Part shown: piece after piece, positions 1-10,845 of the stretch
Numbering within the stretch: the stretch's first letter is position 1
How the letters are laid out: every line of letters begins with the position of its first letter
NCBI GenBank assembly: GCA_025093985.1
Contig: JACAAK010000008.1
Span: 1,612,001 to 1,676,000 of the forward strand
Direction of reading: 5' to 3'
DNA length: 64,000 bases
Source: Calvatia gigantea
Taxonomy: Eukaryota; Basidiomycota; Agaricomycetes; Agaricales; Lycoperdaceae
Translations under genes and position numbers: made by a program
Notes under the pieces: generated by a model
Told to the model about the DNA's origin: nothing
Seen by the model: the letters and a program-made list of their open reading frames with translations, nothing else
The model's database searches: none

Positions 1-503
1 CATGTACTTCTATCTTTATTTCTTATGATTCATTCCAAATCATGTTCCTGTTTCACTTTCATCAATCTTCTATTTACTCATTCCCGTCTTCTCATGACTT
101 GTACTCCTTCTTCTCCTCCATTTTGTTTATCCCTATGACTCCTTAGATTACCAATTAACCCATAGTAGTTTCTCATGACTCATATCTACTTACTACGTAA
201 TCTCTCATCTCTTACTCGTAGCTAGTATATAAACCTTAAGTAGTACTCTGTATTACCTTAGGTTATTCTAGTAACCAGCTTCCTTATCTTCGCTCGTCTG
301 CTACAAGGTTAACAACCTTGGGGACTGCAGTGACATTTAACTCAGACTTCTTAGGCAAGCGCAAGCTTCTACTCGAGGGAGCGATCCGAAGCCTGCACAG
401 AAGTCATTGAGACTTGTTGAATACTCCTGGGCTATAGCGTTGAACCTCTCCCTGAGTGGAGACGATCCAGGCCCGGTTGTGAAGTAAGGTAACGCACGTA
501 ACA
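1..503 (-). repeat. LTR-B, partial solo LTR cut by window start
   Basis: This stretch is the reverse complement of the LTR copies at 8856-9466 and 17534-18157. It matches them from their first base (TGTTACGTG on the minus strand, ending at 503) to about two thirds of their length, where the window begins. It lies inside an LTR-A copy that resumes at 504. The next five bases are ACAAA, the expected right-hand target duplication; the left one is outside the window. No coding sequence is seen. The strand is relative to the other two copies, because the transcription direction of this family is unknown. Confidence 0.8.
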
Positions 504-613
504 ACAAAGGTGGTTAAGCATACCAAATACAGTAGATGTATGTATGCTTAAATAGAGGAAGTCATCCAGTTGAATGGATGGAGTAACTACATGAAACGTC
601 CAACCAGGCTGGC
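504..613 (-). repeat. LTR-A, first part (split by Gypsy-1)
   Basis: The sequence matches LTR-A copies at 10846-11185 and 13692-13981 and, inverted, 19343-19652 and 54024-54330. It shares the TGGTTAAGCATACC block and the block around CATCCAGTTGAATGGATGG. Gypsy-1 inserted after 613 and the LTR resumes at 8302. Its outer part was displaced by LTR-B and lies outside the window. Confidence 0.85.
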
Positions 614-1161
614 TGTTACGATTGGGTTACGCGGGATATCGGCCGAGGTTAGCTGCCAGGTGACATTGGGTGAGAACGTACGGAGCGGGTGAATTCGGAT
701 GAGTACAAGATTTGGACTCAGCGGCTTCAACGTATGTGTTGCGCCTTCCTGCTGTCGTCGAAGTCCGTATTTCAGGAGGGAGTGGGTTCAGAGGGTTGGA
801 GGAACAGAGACAAAGGGGAATAGAATCAGAGGGTATAATCGTGGTCGATAATCAGACTAAGGATTTACAAGTGTGGGGACTAGGTTTATATACTAGTCTG
901 AAAAGCAGGAAGTACGAAAGTAATGGTGAATGAAGAATGGACAGCCGCCGAGGGCGGCCGGCTAACAAGACACCGGAATCAAGTTTTAACTATAAGGCGA
1001 TAGTGGAGAAGTTGAAGGGGATAGGGATTAATATAGAAAACAGGATATCAGACCGACTGACAGAAAGAATGAAGAGCAACCCAATGCAGCCAGACTAAGG
1101 TAACGATGACTACGAGCGGGGGAAGCGGGTGAGAGTGGGCGAATGTGCGCAGGTCATGACA
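614..1161 (-). repeat. Gypsy-1 3' LTR
   Basis: A 548-bp direct repeat of 7754-8301, with TG...CA ends. On the minus strand it lies downstream of pol and so is the 3' LTR. The adjoining interior bases (CCCCCTATTAG at about 1166-1176) read on the minus strand as a short purine-rich tract, a plausible polypurine tract. Short open frames inside the LTR occur in both copies and have no recognisable domain. The antisense gene begins 150 bp away, so this LTR may hold its promoter; that is inference. Confidence 0.9.
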
Positions 1162-1478
1162 GTATCCCCCTATTAGGGCTGAGCCCTCGAGGCTGTGAAA
1201 TCGGACCGTGGGAATCTCCAATTAGACTTTTGATGGTGCATGTAAATTTCGTCACCTTGGAAATTTTATGGTCCCATTCTCTTACTCTAACCACCACCAC
1301 CTCGACTACTACCATGTCCAGCCCTATCAAGAAAACTGCCACGGAGAAATGGGCCGAGCTAGAGGCCATGCATGAATGCAAGCGACTCGAACTGGAAAGG
1401 CAGGAGGAGGTGGAATGGCAGGCCGAATGCAAGCTGCATGAATTGGAGGAGAATGAGGAGTGAGAGAGGCAAGAACGG

Positions 1479-2461
1479 GTGGAACAAGAAGCATGGGAAA
1501 AGAAGGAGCAAAAGGAGCAAGAGGAATGGGAGAGGAAGGAATGCGAGGAACGAGCGGCGCGGGAGGAGGAGCAACGTGAGGAGTTGGCATGGGTGAGCAG
1601 ACGCGAAGGAAAGTGTAAGGCTGCTGATGAAGCGGATAAGAAGATAACGGCCGAGAAGCGATGTCAACGGAGGATCACGAAGGAGTGGGTTGGGAAGGCG
1701 CCGCCATCATTGAAAAGGAGACGTATCGATGAAGAGTCAGATTTCGGGGGCAAGCCAGACCCGGACTGGAGGGAATCGGGCGAGGACGAGCCACCTGCAG
1801 TCAACGGAAAGAAGGTCAAGATGGGTGGCCATAATAAGTGCGAGCGATGTCTCGACAACGGCAATCCTTGCACAATCAGGGAGTTGATGTCAAGGTAAGT
1901 GGCACTTAGCTTCCCAGTGATTGTGCTAATGGCCGTTCTAGTCGCAAGGTCACCAAGTGCCTCGAATGTTCGCTGTCGAAGAAGGCTTGTCGCCTTCCAT
2001 CCGCCCGTCATCAGCCGATCACTGTCGCCACTCAAGTATCTCGGGTCAGCGATGATCAACTTGCGGCTCTCCTTACTCGCCAAAACGATATCCTGGAGAG
2101 GATCATGTCCATTATGGAGGATCAGGGGGTGAGGATGGATAGGCTGATTGAGGTTGGAGAGGAGCAGTTGCTGCGGCTGGAGCGGGCAAATGAGCTTGGG
2201 AGGAATGTTGAGGCCGCAGTCATCAAGAACGGCAGGTATCAGTGCAGCATTGGACTGATGGTTCAGCAGGTGATGGATGTCCTGGGACTGGCTGACAATG
2301 ATGATGACAACGAGGATGACAACGAGGAGGCCCACGCGCCGGGTGAAACCCAGGAGGAAATGGAGGTAGTAATGGAGATGGAGGAAGACAATGGAAACAA
2401 GAGTGAAGAGGAAAAGGAGGAAGAAGTGGAGGAAGTGGCTGAGTTGGGTGAAACTGCCTAG
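1479..2461 (+). CDS. Antisense coiled-coil zinc-cluster protein gene carried by Gypsy-1
   Basis: Two exons, 1479-1894 and 1942-2461, join to a 311-residue protein. The frame is also open upstream to an ATG with good context at 1314 (ACCATGTCC), except for one TGA at 1461-1463 that could be a decayed CGA. Numbering from 1314 (366 residues): a Glu/Arg-rich coiled coil at about 10-100; a basic KRRR patch at about 140; six cysteines C176, C179, C186, C200, C203 and C210, spaced CX2CX6C-X13-CX2CX6C, resembling a fungal Zn2Cys6 cluster; a leucine-rich heptad segment at about 230-280; and a very acidic tail. The second half of the cluster is completed only by splicing. The gene converges on pol from the opposite strand. 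Architecture suggests a nuclear DNA-binding protein, but function is unknown. A chance open frame is unlikely given intron, cluster and poly(A) signal together. Confidence 0.7.
1895..1941 (+). other. Predicted 47-nt intron of the antisense gene
   Basis: The donor is GTAAGT at 1895-1900 and the acceptor TAG ends at 1941. A branch-like GTGCTAAT lies about 15 bases before the acceptor. Removing it joins frame to frame (tca ag|t cgc) and unites the two halves of the cysteine cluster. Unspliced, the frame stops at the TAA inside the donor. Length and signals fit short basidiomycete introns. Confidence 0.75.
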
Positions 2462-2526
2462 TGATCCACAGCCGTCTTCTCCTCATATTTTGGACATTAC
2501 ATAATTGTTGATAGTTGATAATGTGC

Positions 2527-2532
2527 AATAAA
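2527..2532 (+). promoter_or_regulatory. Candidate poly(A) signal of the antisense gene
   Basis: AATAAA lies 66 bases after the TAG stop at 2459-2461, in an AT-rich stretch between the antisense gene and the 3' end of pol (2582). Position and spacing fit transcript end formation, but the hexamer alone is weak evidence. Confidence 0.4.
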
Positions 2533-2581
2533 CTGATTTGTCTGTGTGAATGAAGTGTGAAAGAAATTTAAGTAAAAAAAA

Positions 2582-5500
2582 TCATAGAGGGTTCAAAGGT
2601 CCAGGCTTAGAAGGATAAGAGGAATGAAAGTCTGCAAGAAGTTCAGCCGCATGTGCTAGCTCAGTAGCAGGTAACCAGGAAGACTCTTCTTCAGTGTCTT
2701 CATAACCTAACCAGATAACTTTGTACAAAAGCTTGCAAGCTCGACGGCGGTCAATTTTCGAGTCAACGACGCGAGCAATTTCGTACTCCGGTTCACCTTC
2801 AACCGCGACAGGCGGGGGAGGCGGCTCAGAGCAGCCGTTGAAGGTGTTGGGTGTGGCAGGTTCTAGCATAGAGACATGGAACACTGGGTGAACAGCGCGA
2901 AGTGAGTCAGGGAGTCTGAGAGTGAATGAAATGGAACCGGGTTGTGCTATAATCTTGTAAGGACCGAGATACTTCTCAGAGAGCTTTTTGGATGGCTGAG
3001 TCATGCAGAAGAACTTGGCCTTGACAAAGACTTTCTAACTGATAGTGAAGTCGGGCGAAGGAAGTTGGCGAGCGTCAGCAGATGTCTAATAACGTCCTTG
3101 AGCAAGCTTGATCTCAGCCTTTAGCACGTCGTGGAGTTCGTTGAGGTCGACAACGAATTGTCGGGCCCGTCTAGAAGCTAAATCTCTCTCGGGGTATACT
3201 GTGATGTTTGGGTGATAACCCTTGTTAGCGAAGAATGGGGAAACACCAGTCGTGGCACTAGGAGCGTTGTTGTAAGTGAACTCAGCTAGTGGAAGTAATT
3301 CTGCCCAGTTGTCCTGCTGATAATTGCAGTAGACACGAATGTATTGCTCAAGGGTCTGGTTGGTCCGTTCGGTCTGTCTGTCGCCTTCCGAGTGGTAACC
3401 CGAAGTGAAATGCAACTTCATGTCCAGTGCTTTTCCAAGCGACTGGAAGAAGTGTGAGATGAACTCAGAACTGCGATCGGACATGATGTGTTTGGGAACA
3501 CCGTGCTTCGAGAATACATGAATGACGAATAGTTGGGCCAACTCGGCCAATGTGATCATGTTGTGGGTAGGAATGAACAGGGATTGTTTGGTGAGTCTGT
3601 CGATGATAACGAGGATAGTATCGAACTCGGAGGAGGTAGGGAGCTTCTCAATGAAGTCCATAGAGATAGAGTTCCAGGGTCATTCAGGGATGGGAAGTTG
3701 CTTGAGAAGTCCGTATGGCCTGTGGTGCTGCAGTTTAGATCGCATACAAGTGACGCATGACTTACAGAAGTCCTTGACAGCCGACCGGATGTCAGGCCAA
3801 GTGTAGTCTCTGCGGACGAGTTCGAGAGTCTTGTTCTGACCAAAGTGGCCGGAGAGGATGTGATCATGTTTGTACTGTAAGACTCGAAGTCGTAACTTGT
3901 TAGCATCAGGGACGTAGATCCTGTCATCAAGGCAGAGAAAACCAGCCGAGTCGATGGACCATCGTCCTTCTGGTTTAGCTATGTGAGCGGCTGTGGACAG
4001 GTCAAGCGGGAGAGCTGAGAGGATATCAGAGTGGAGTTGATCAAGGTCAATGATCGTGGCTGCGCAAAGGGAAGGGGCATATAGGTATGTAGCGTGGACA
4101 GATGCTGAAAGCTATTCATGAGTAAAGACAGGTCTGAAGTTGTGAGGATTGACTGTAGCGTAGTCATTATTCCCCCCTTTAGGGTAGACGTCCCATCATC
4201 TAGTAAGAGCGTCAGGTTTTGTCCCTAGTCGGCCAGGGTGAAAGCGAATCATGAGGTTGAACTGGGAGAGGAACTTGGACCAGCGGGCTTGTCGGCGGGT
4301 GAGGATTTTCGTGGTACAGAAGTATTCTAGATTCTTGTGATCAGTAACAACATCGATCGCAAGAGGGGCACCTTCGAAGTAGTGCCGCCAAATCCTGAAA
4401 GCTTCAAATATAGCCAGGAGTTCCTTGTCGTGGGTATCATAATTCAGCTCGGCCAGACTGAAGGTGCGGGAGTGGAATGCCATGGGGTGAACTTCACCAT
4501 CCTCGGTAATGATGGAGAGGATGGCTGCTAGCGCGTAGTCAGATGTGTCAGTCTCAACAATAATCTGAGCGTCGGGTATCCAGTGAGTGAGGACAGGTGC
4601 TGAGATAAAGGCATCCTTCAATGATCTGAAAGCTTCTCGACAGTCATCGCCAAACTTCCACACCATGCCCTTTCGGGTGAGGCAGGTCAGTGGGACAACG
4701 ATGTCAGAGTAGTTGTAGATGAAGCGACGGTAGAAGTTGGCGAAGCTGAGGAAAGACTGTATGTCCTTGACCTTCTTCAGTTCGGGCCAGTCCTGGATGA
4801 TCTTGACCTTTTCCTCAGACATTCTGAGACCTTCGGGGGAGAGGATGTATCCAAGGTATTCAACGGTATCGGATTCGAACTCACACTTATCCATGCGGGT
4901 GTAGAGGCCATGTTTGCAGAGCCGCTTTAATACATCTTTAACCTGCTTGTGGTGGTTGCTGAGGTTGTCGGAGTAGATGAGGATATCGTCAAGATAGACT
5001 GTAACGCAAACATCTAGGAGATCCTTGAAGATGTCATTCATGAACCGCTGGAAAGCAGCAGGTGCGTTAGTAAGGCCGAAAGGCATAACAAGCCATTCGA
5101 ACAAGCCGTAGCAGGTCCGAAAGGCCGTCTTCCATTCGTCACCAGCTGCGACGCGAACGAGATGGTAAGCATGGCGGAGGTCGATCTTGGTGTAAATGCG
5201 GGCTTTGCGTAGAGAGTCGAGTAGGTCAGATATGAGCAGAAGAGGATAGCGATCCTTCTTCATGATACAGTTGAGACCTCAGAAGTCGACACAGAGTCGG
5301 AGGGAGCCATCCTTCTTCTTGACAAAAAGGACTGGAGCTCCATGAGGGGAGTTGGAAGGGCGGATGAAGCCAATGGCAAGGTTTTCCTCTATGAATTCAT
5401 GGAGGGCCTCCAGTTCAGTCTGGGACAGAGAGTAGATGGTACCAACAGGAGGTTGGCCACCTTCTTCCAGATTGATTTGGAGGTCATAGGGTCTATGTTC

Positions 5501-6318
5501 GGCAAGTATGTCGGCCTTTGCTTTACTGAAAACATCGGCAAACTCACAATATGCTTTGGGGATATTAGACCAATCATCGGGTTCCTCATTGATGGCAGCC
5601 GAAGCAGCTGACATTGACGGGTTGTTGAGGTTAAGACTGAATTGAACTGAACCAGGAATGCACGTGGCGTGCAGGAATGCAACAGCGTTCACCAGGGAAA
5701 TGTGGGGACGTGTGGAGCCAGAGGGCAGAGAGAACTGTGGATCTATGGGAGTGGGTGCGGCCGAAATGGGCACCGAGGAATGTGTGGACACAGCAGAGGC
5801 AGTTGCAACACAGGGAGGAGTGACAGGAATTTCGAGCTGTGGTGGTCGGAAAGTAATACTGCCCAAGGCCCAGTCAATCAATGGATTGTAGCGGGTGAGC
5901 CAGTTGTATCCCAGAACCACGGAGCAAGAAGAGTTGAGTCGAGTGACAAAGAAGTCCAGAGTCATAGATTCACCACAGCCAAAGGTGATAGGGATTTTCG
6001 CAAGTTCAGTAATAAAGGCACTAGAAGAACCGTCAAAAAGACGGAGCTCAACAGGAGGAATGGACGAGGTTGGGAGGTCATGAGAGCAGATAAAGTCAAT
6101 ATCCACGAAGCAGTGTGTAGAGCCACTATCAATGAGGGCCTTGAAATGGGTATCGGAGGGGGAGCGGATGAGCGAGGAGGAGATAGATAGTTGAAAGGAG
6201 TTGGGATCAGAAAGAGCGGACGCGTTGAGTCGGAAACACTCTGTGGCACAAGTGAGTACAATGCAGTCCTCAGCTAGTGCAGAGTCTCGAGGACTGCTAC
6301 TTAGTTTCCCGAACTCTT
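2582..6318 (-). pseudogene. pol: Gypsy-1 pol: protease, RT, RNase H, integrase, chromodomain
   Basis: One reading frame runs from about 6318 to 2582 with no frameshift but at least six in-frame stops, among them those at 5279, 4196 and 3086. The contexts fit CGA-to-TGA and CAG-to-TAG change. Domains in order: aspartic protease with LIDSGSTHCFVD near 6115; reverse transcriptase with YLDDILIYSD near 4990; RNase H with ETDTSDYALAA near 4550; zinc-binding integrase N-terminus near 3860; integrase core with MDFIEKLP, MSDRSSEF and NQTLEQY (the D, D, E residues are present); and a chromodomain with YKVIWLGYED near 2700. The pol frame is -1 relative to gag, so a gag-pol frameshift near 6318-6303 is likely. 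The chromodomain would guide integration to modified chromatin. Confidence 0.92.
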
Positions 6319-6348
6319 ATCAGAGTTCCTATCGACCGCCTCAGTGAG

Positions 6349-7698
6349 TCAGGCCACAGCCTTCACGGCCGAGGCAGCTTTCTTCCTGCACTCACTCACC
6401 TTGTGTCCTGCGTTTCTGCAGAACAGACAGAGGTTGTTGTCCAAGCACCATTTGCGCTCATCGGTGGTCAGCTTGCTGTCCTTGCCGAGCTTGTCAGTCA
6501 AATTAGGCTTCGCCAATGAAGTGGACTTCGAGGCAGAAGAGGGGATAGCAGTGGATGTCAGGGGTTTGGAGTTGTTGCCCTTGTTGCTGGTGTTGTTGGG
6601 CTTGTTGCTGGTGCTGCTGGTGTTGTAGGTGTTGTTGGTGGAAGAGGACAGGTTCTGGCCAGGCCTCCTGCTGATAGAAGCGGACGCTGTTTCGGCGGCC
6701 GACTTTGCCCAAGTCTTTTTGCGCTGACACTCCCAATAACGGTTATCGAAGAGGAGAGTAATCTCCTGCATCAGGATGAAGGTGGTGGGCTTACCAGTGG
6801 GGCGACTGGACAGGGAGTCCTGGAGACGATCCAGGAGCCCTTTGTAGTATTGGTGGCAGAGCACCTCGTCATTCCAATTGAGCTGTGACGACAGCCACAT
6901 GAACTTGATGTTGTAGTTGGTGATTTTGTCGGAGTGTTTCATCCGAAGGTTGTCTAGGAGCTCGGCGGATTTGCCGCGCGGGTCTACAATCCCGAAATTG
7001 GTTTTCAGCTCTAGGACAAAAAGGTCCCAGTCGGAGGTCCATGGGTGGACAGTGCCAAGAGTCTCCTCTTGGTCAATAGCTGTTTCGAACCATCGGAGAG
7101 CAGTATCAGTCAAGTAGGTGAGTGCGAAGTTCACCTTATTATTGTCGGTCGGGAAGAGCAAGGGGTTGGAGCGAAAGTAGAGCCGACATTGGAACAGGAA
7201 CTGATGGAGTTCCTCGGGGTTAGCACCGCTGAACGTGTTAGGTTCACAGGCCTTGGTGTGGGGGGTTCGGGGTACTTGGGGCAGCTGAGAACGGGCCCGA
7301 TCGTCTAACTTGTCGGCCAAAAGCGCAATGGCATCCGCCATTGTCAATCCTCGGCATTGTGGATTTGGGGCACCACCATCACCAGCATTACTGTCAGGAG
7401 GGACTTCACCATCGTCACCACCATCGTCACCATCACCAGGATCTGGGGGTCCCTCATCGAAAGGGTCCTGATTTTGGTTCTTACCTTGGTCGGGTAACCA
7501 GTCCTCCTCATTTTCATGATCGGGATCGGGCCCTTCCTGCAAGACCTCTTCGACGGGGGTTCTTTGGAGTGCTACTACAGGAGAAGCTTTGCGTTGAGGG
7601 GTAACATAGGAAAGTGGTGTGGTGGCCTTCCGGCTTCTGGCAACAGAAACCTTCCGGGCTTTGGAAGCAGTTTGTGACCTGGTGGTCATGGTAGGCAT
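6349..7698 (-). CDS. gag: Gypsy-1 Gag polyprotein
   Basis: An open frame of 449 residues. A basic N-terminus and an acidic Gly/Asp/Pro-rich linker precede a retrotransposon Gag domain (about 150-330, with LHQFLFQCRLYF and the aromatic ALRWFETAI block). A Ser/Asn/Thr-rich region follows, then a CCHC knuckle near the C-terminus (CLFCRNAGHKVSEC). Gag would form the cytoplasmic particle and bind the element RNA. The start codon lies 55 bases from the 5' LTR. The TGA at 6349-6351 may itself be a mutated CGA, since the frame stays open to 6303, where pol already overlaps in -1. Confidence 0.9.
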   Translation of the reverse strand: MPTMTTRSQTASKARKVSVARSRKATTPLSYVTPQRKASPVVALQRTPVEEVLQEGPDPDHENEEDWLPDQGKNQNQDPFDEGPPDPGDGDDGGDDGEVPPDSNAGDGGAPNPQCRGLTMADAIALLADKLDDRARSQLPQVPRTPHTKACEPNTFSGANPEELHQFLFQCRLYFRSNPLLFPTDNNKVNFALTYLTDTALRWFETAIDQEETLGTVHPWTSDWDLFVLELKTNFGIVDPRGKSAELLDNLRMKHSDKITNYNIKFMWLSSQLNWNDEVLCHQYYKGLLDRLQDSLSSRPTGKPTTFILMQEITLLFDNRYWECQRKKTWAKSAAETASASISRRPGQNLSSSTNNTYNTSSTSNKPNNTSNKGNNSKPLTSTAIPSSASKSTSLAKPNLTDKLGKDSKLTTDERKWCLDNNLCLFCRNAGHKVSECRKKAASAVKAVA

Positions 7699-7753
7699 AG
7701 TAATCAGTGGTGAGGGAACAAAGGAACGACAGAGGAGTGGAGTCTGATTATAC

Positions 7754-8301
7754 TGTTACGATCGGGTTACACGGGATATCAGCCGAGGTTAGCTGCCAGG
7801 TGACGTCGGGTGAGAACGTACGGAGTGGGTGAATTTGGATGAGTATGAGATTTGGACTCAGCGGCTTCAACGTATGTGTTGCGCCTTCCTGCTGTCGTCG
7901 AAGTCTGTATTTCAGGAGGGAGTGGGGTCAGAGGGTTGGAGGAACAGAGACAGAGGGGAACAGAATCAGAGGGTGTAATCGTGGTCGATAATCAGACTAA
8001 GGATTTACAAGTGTGGGGACTAGGTTTATATACTAGTCTGAAAAGCGGGAAGTACGAAAGTAATGGTGAACGAAGAATGGACAGCTGCCGAGGGCGGCTG
8101 GCTAACAAGACACCGGAATCAAGTTTTAACTATAAGGCGATAGTGGAGAAGTTGAAGGGGATAGGGATTAATATAGAAAACAGGATATTGGACCGACTGA
8201 CAGAAAGAATGAAGAGCAATCCAATGCAGCCGGACTAAGGTAACAATGACTACGAGCGGGGGAAGTGGGTGAGAGCGGGTGAATGTGCATGGGTCATGAC
8301 A
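7754..8301 (-). repeat. Gypsy-1 5' LTR
   Basis: The upstream LTR in transcription sense, next to gag. It ends with TCATGACA at 8301 and is followed by the target duplication CTGGC. Relative to 614-1161 the differences are mostly transitions at CpG sites, for example TACGCGGG against TACACGGG. The interior bases beside it (GTATAATCAGACTCC on the minus strand) should hold the primer-binding site, but I recognise no tRNA match. Confidence 0.9.
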
Positions 8302-8427
8302 CTGGCATAGTAGTTAACATGAGTCATGGATGGAGATCACTTGACAGGAATAACTGAAACTGATGTACTAATGGATAGGAATGCAGATGATAGCAGAGTA
8401 TGACTTGATCAGTAAAAAACCATAACA
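8302..8427 (-). repeat. LTR-A, second part after Gypsy-1
   Basis: Continuation of the LTR interrupted at 613. It carries the LTR-A end CCATAACA at 8420-8427. It would be the 3' LTR of the left-most Gypsy-A copy (A-1), whose polypurine tract and most of pol are missing, because an LTR-B fragment follows directly. Confidence 0.8.
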
Positions 8428-8808
8428 AGTAATACAGTATATTTGATGAGAGTTATATACTAGCTATGAAGAAAGATGAGTAATTACATAGTAAGCAGAT
8501 ATGAGTCAATGCAAAAGTTACTACAAGTTAATTGGTAATCTATAGAGTCATAGATATAAGTTAATGAATAGGAAAAAGTCAGATACAAGTCATGAGAAGC
8601 TGGAGATGAGTAGATAGAAGTCTGATAGTGGGAATATGAGATATAAACAGAAACATAACTCAGAACAAGTCATAAGAAGTCAAACTAAAACTACATGTGT
8701 TAATTTAAATAAATAAAGCAATGGAGAAAAGATAAGTCTGAGGAGAAAAAGAGATAATTCACTAAGAGTAATTCATTAAGAAGAGAACAGGGGAGTAAGT
8801 TTATAACA
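8428..8808 (+). repeat. LTR-B, 5'-truncated copy
   Basis: It matches the second half of LTR-B (from about 240 bases into 8856-9466) and ends with the LTR terminus TTATAACA at 8808. Its first half is missing and it abuts the LTR-A end exactly. A deletion between LTR-A and this LTR is the simplest reading; it also removed most of the A-1 pol gene. Confidence 0.75.
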
Positions 8809-8855
8809 TTCTTTCTTCATCAATAAGTTTTTTGCTAATGCTACTAGTGGTATAG
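8809..8855 (-). pseudogene. Gypsy-A copy A-1, protease fragment
   Basis: These 47 bases are the reverse complement of the protease region of copy A-4 around 21606-21655. They continue the gag-protease piece at 9472 and are separated from it by a solo LTR-B. The duplication TATAG closes the fragment at 8851-8855. Confidence 0.7.
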
Positions 8856-9466
8856 TGTTACATATGTTACCTACTTCACAACTGAGCCTGGATCATCCTC
8901 TACTCAGAGAGGAGGTTTAACACTATAGCTTGGGAGAATATGACAAGTCTTAATGACTTCTGTGCAGACTTCAGATTGCTCCCTTGAGTAGAAGCTTGCA
9001 CTTGTCTGAGAAGTCCAAGTTAAGTGTCTCTATAGTCCCCAAGGTTGTTAATCTTGTAGCAGACAAATGAAGATGGAAAGCTTGTTACTAGAATAACCTA
9101 AGGTAATACAAAGGTACTACTTATGGTTATATACTAGCTATGCATAAGAGATGGGTAATTATGTAGTAAAAGGGTATAAGTCAGTGAGAGACTACTACAA
9201 GTTAATTGATAATCTAAAGAGTCATAGGGAATAAGTAATAAATAGAGAAGGGAGTGATATGAGTCAATAGAAAAAAAAACAAGTAAATAGAAGTCTGAGG
9301 ATAGTGTAAACAGGAACATGACTTGGAACAAGTCATAAAAAATAGAGTTAGAAATACATATGATAAATAAATAAAGATCAGACTGGAGTATGGGGAAAAA
9401 AAGCTCTAAGGAGTAAGTTAATATATTAATAGGGGAATAGTGTTAATCCATGATAAGTTTGTAACA
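8856..9466 (+). repeat. LTR-B solo LTR with target duplication
   Basis: A 611-bp solo LTR, starting TGTTACATATG and ending TTTGTAACA. The target duplication TATAG is exact at 8851-8855 and 9467-9471. It splits the protease region of Gypsy-A copy A-1. No internal coding region remains, as expected after recombination between two LTRs. CpG is nearly absent. Confidence 0.9.
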
Positions 9467-9471
9467 TATAG

Positions 9472-10764
9472 CCTAAATCAATGATGGTATTGACTGTTAT
9501 AGCCCCTTCCTTGGTTTGTATGTTGCCCTTGAGATTTAATTTGCACTTTCATTTCTAAGGAATCATGTAATATTTGTCTGATATTCTAGATACAACTTTC
9601 TTGACTTGTGAGGCAGTGCCTACTCAGAGTCTTTAGAAAAATCCTTCTGCTCTCCTGGTTCAGCTTCTTCTACTGCTTGGATTTGAACTTTCTTGGGCAT
9701 GGTACAAGTTTTTGCAATATGACTGGGCTTGCTACAGTTATAGCAGATTAAGCCCTTGGGTTTTTTGCAATTCTTGGCTATATGTCTGAAGATGCTGCAG
9801 TTGTAGCACTTTGGTTCCTTTTTGGCATTCAAAATGTGTCACTGACTGCCAATCTCCATTGGTTCTCTCATTCTCCCATATGTGGTTCTGGAGCTAATCT
9901 TCTTATCTCCTTAATATTTGGATGTTTCATATTTCTGTCCTATAGCCAATATGGCTTCTTTCCATTTGGAGTAGGTGTCTAGCCTGGCCATGGGCAGATA
10001 TCCAGTGATTGTGTGGATGATGTCTTATTGTGCATTTTTTCTAAGCAGAAACATCATATGTTTGTTATCTGTTTTTGCCTTGCTTTTCAGGATGTCAAAT
10101 TCAATGATGAAATCAGTAGTGTTTTGATTCCCTTGTTTGAATTTTTCAATTTGCCATTTGGCCTTGGCATTCATTACATCATCCAAGAATGTCTTTCTAA
10201 ATTCTTTAGCAAAGGCTTTCCAATCTACTGAGTCTTCCCCTTCTAAAATTTGTGGGGCTTTTATTGCAACAAACACTCCTGCTATTCCTCCTCATAGTCT
10301 TGCTAGAACTGCAATGACTCTGTCATCTGCTATGGTAATCTTGTTGAACTTCATGAAAAGTGTCATTGCTCTCCACCAATTGTCAAATTTGGTATAAGTG
10401 CCATCAAAGAACCCTGGGTTGGGCACAAGGCTCTTCCCATTGGGTCCTAAGGTAGTGGCTACAGTGTTGTTGGGCATTTCTTGTTTGGGGATTTCTAGTT
10501 CTTCTTCTGCTAAGTCAAGTTCATTTAAGAGTTCTAATAGAATTTCTTTGTCTCCATTGGGTTCTCCTATTGGAGTTACTCCTTGTGAGTTGCTGGTGGG
10601 TTTGTTGTCTGGGTTCACAACTGGTTCTTCATGTACAGGTACTTTGGAGTTCTCTGCTTCTTCTTCATCTGATTTTCATCATCTGAGGTTATGACTTCTC
10701 CTTCTTGTTCATCATCTGTTACTTCAAGGTTGGATTCTCTGTATTCATCAGGGTTTGAGCTCAT
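9472..10764 (-). pseudogene. Gypsy-A copy A-1: degenerate gag and start of protease
   Basis: Minus-strand gag starting at the ATG complementary to 10762-10764, followed by broken frames. Recognisable parts: an acidic N-terminus rich in Glu and Leu, a Gag core (10276-10025, with WKAFAKEFRKTFLDD and WQIEKFKQGNQNT), and two CCHC knuckles ([14 protein letters not shown] and [14 protein letters not shown]) at about 9720-9810. It is colinear with the plus-strand copy A-4. Frameshifts and stops rule out function. Its 5' LTR is 10846-11185; the rest of pol is gone. Confidence 0.85.
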
Positions 10765-10845
10765 AAACTAGCTTCTGGGTTCATCATGGTTTGAGCCTAT
10801 TTCAGCTCTTTTTTCTGCAAGGTAAGGTGGGTATGCTTAACCAAA

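Larger units (their letters stand above)
614..8301 (-). mobile_element. Gypsy-1, full-length Ty3/gypsy chromovirus
   Basis: A 7.7-kb LTR retrotransposon on the minus strand. Two 548-bp LTRs (614-1161 and 7754-8301) flank gag, pol and an extra antisense gene. The target duplication CTGGC is exact at 609-613 and 8302-8306. It inserted into LTR-A, whose two halves flank it. Domain order is gag, protease, reverse transcriptase, RNase H, integrase, chromodomain, which places it among the chromoviruses. The LTRs differ mainly by C/T and G/A changes. With many stops in pol it is probably dead, though gag and the spliced antisense gene remain open. Confidence 0.93.

Noticed and set aside
712..933. 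73-codon frame in the Gypsy-1 LTR, and its longer twin at 7852-8238
   Set aside because: It lies inside both LTR copies, has no domain and is a by-product of LTR sequence.
1327..1667. Long minus-strand frames under the antisense gene
   Set aside because: They are Pro/Leu-rich shadows of the Glu/Arg-rich coiled-coil codons on the other strand.
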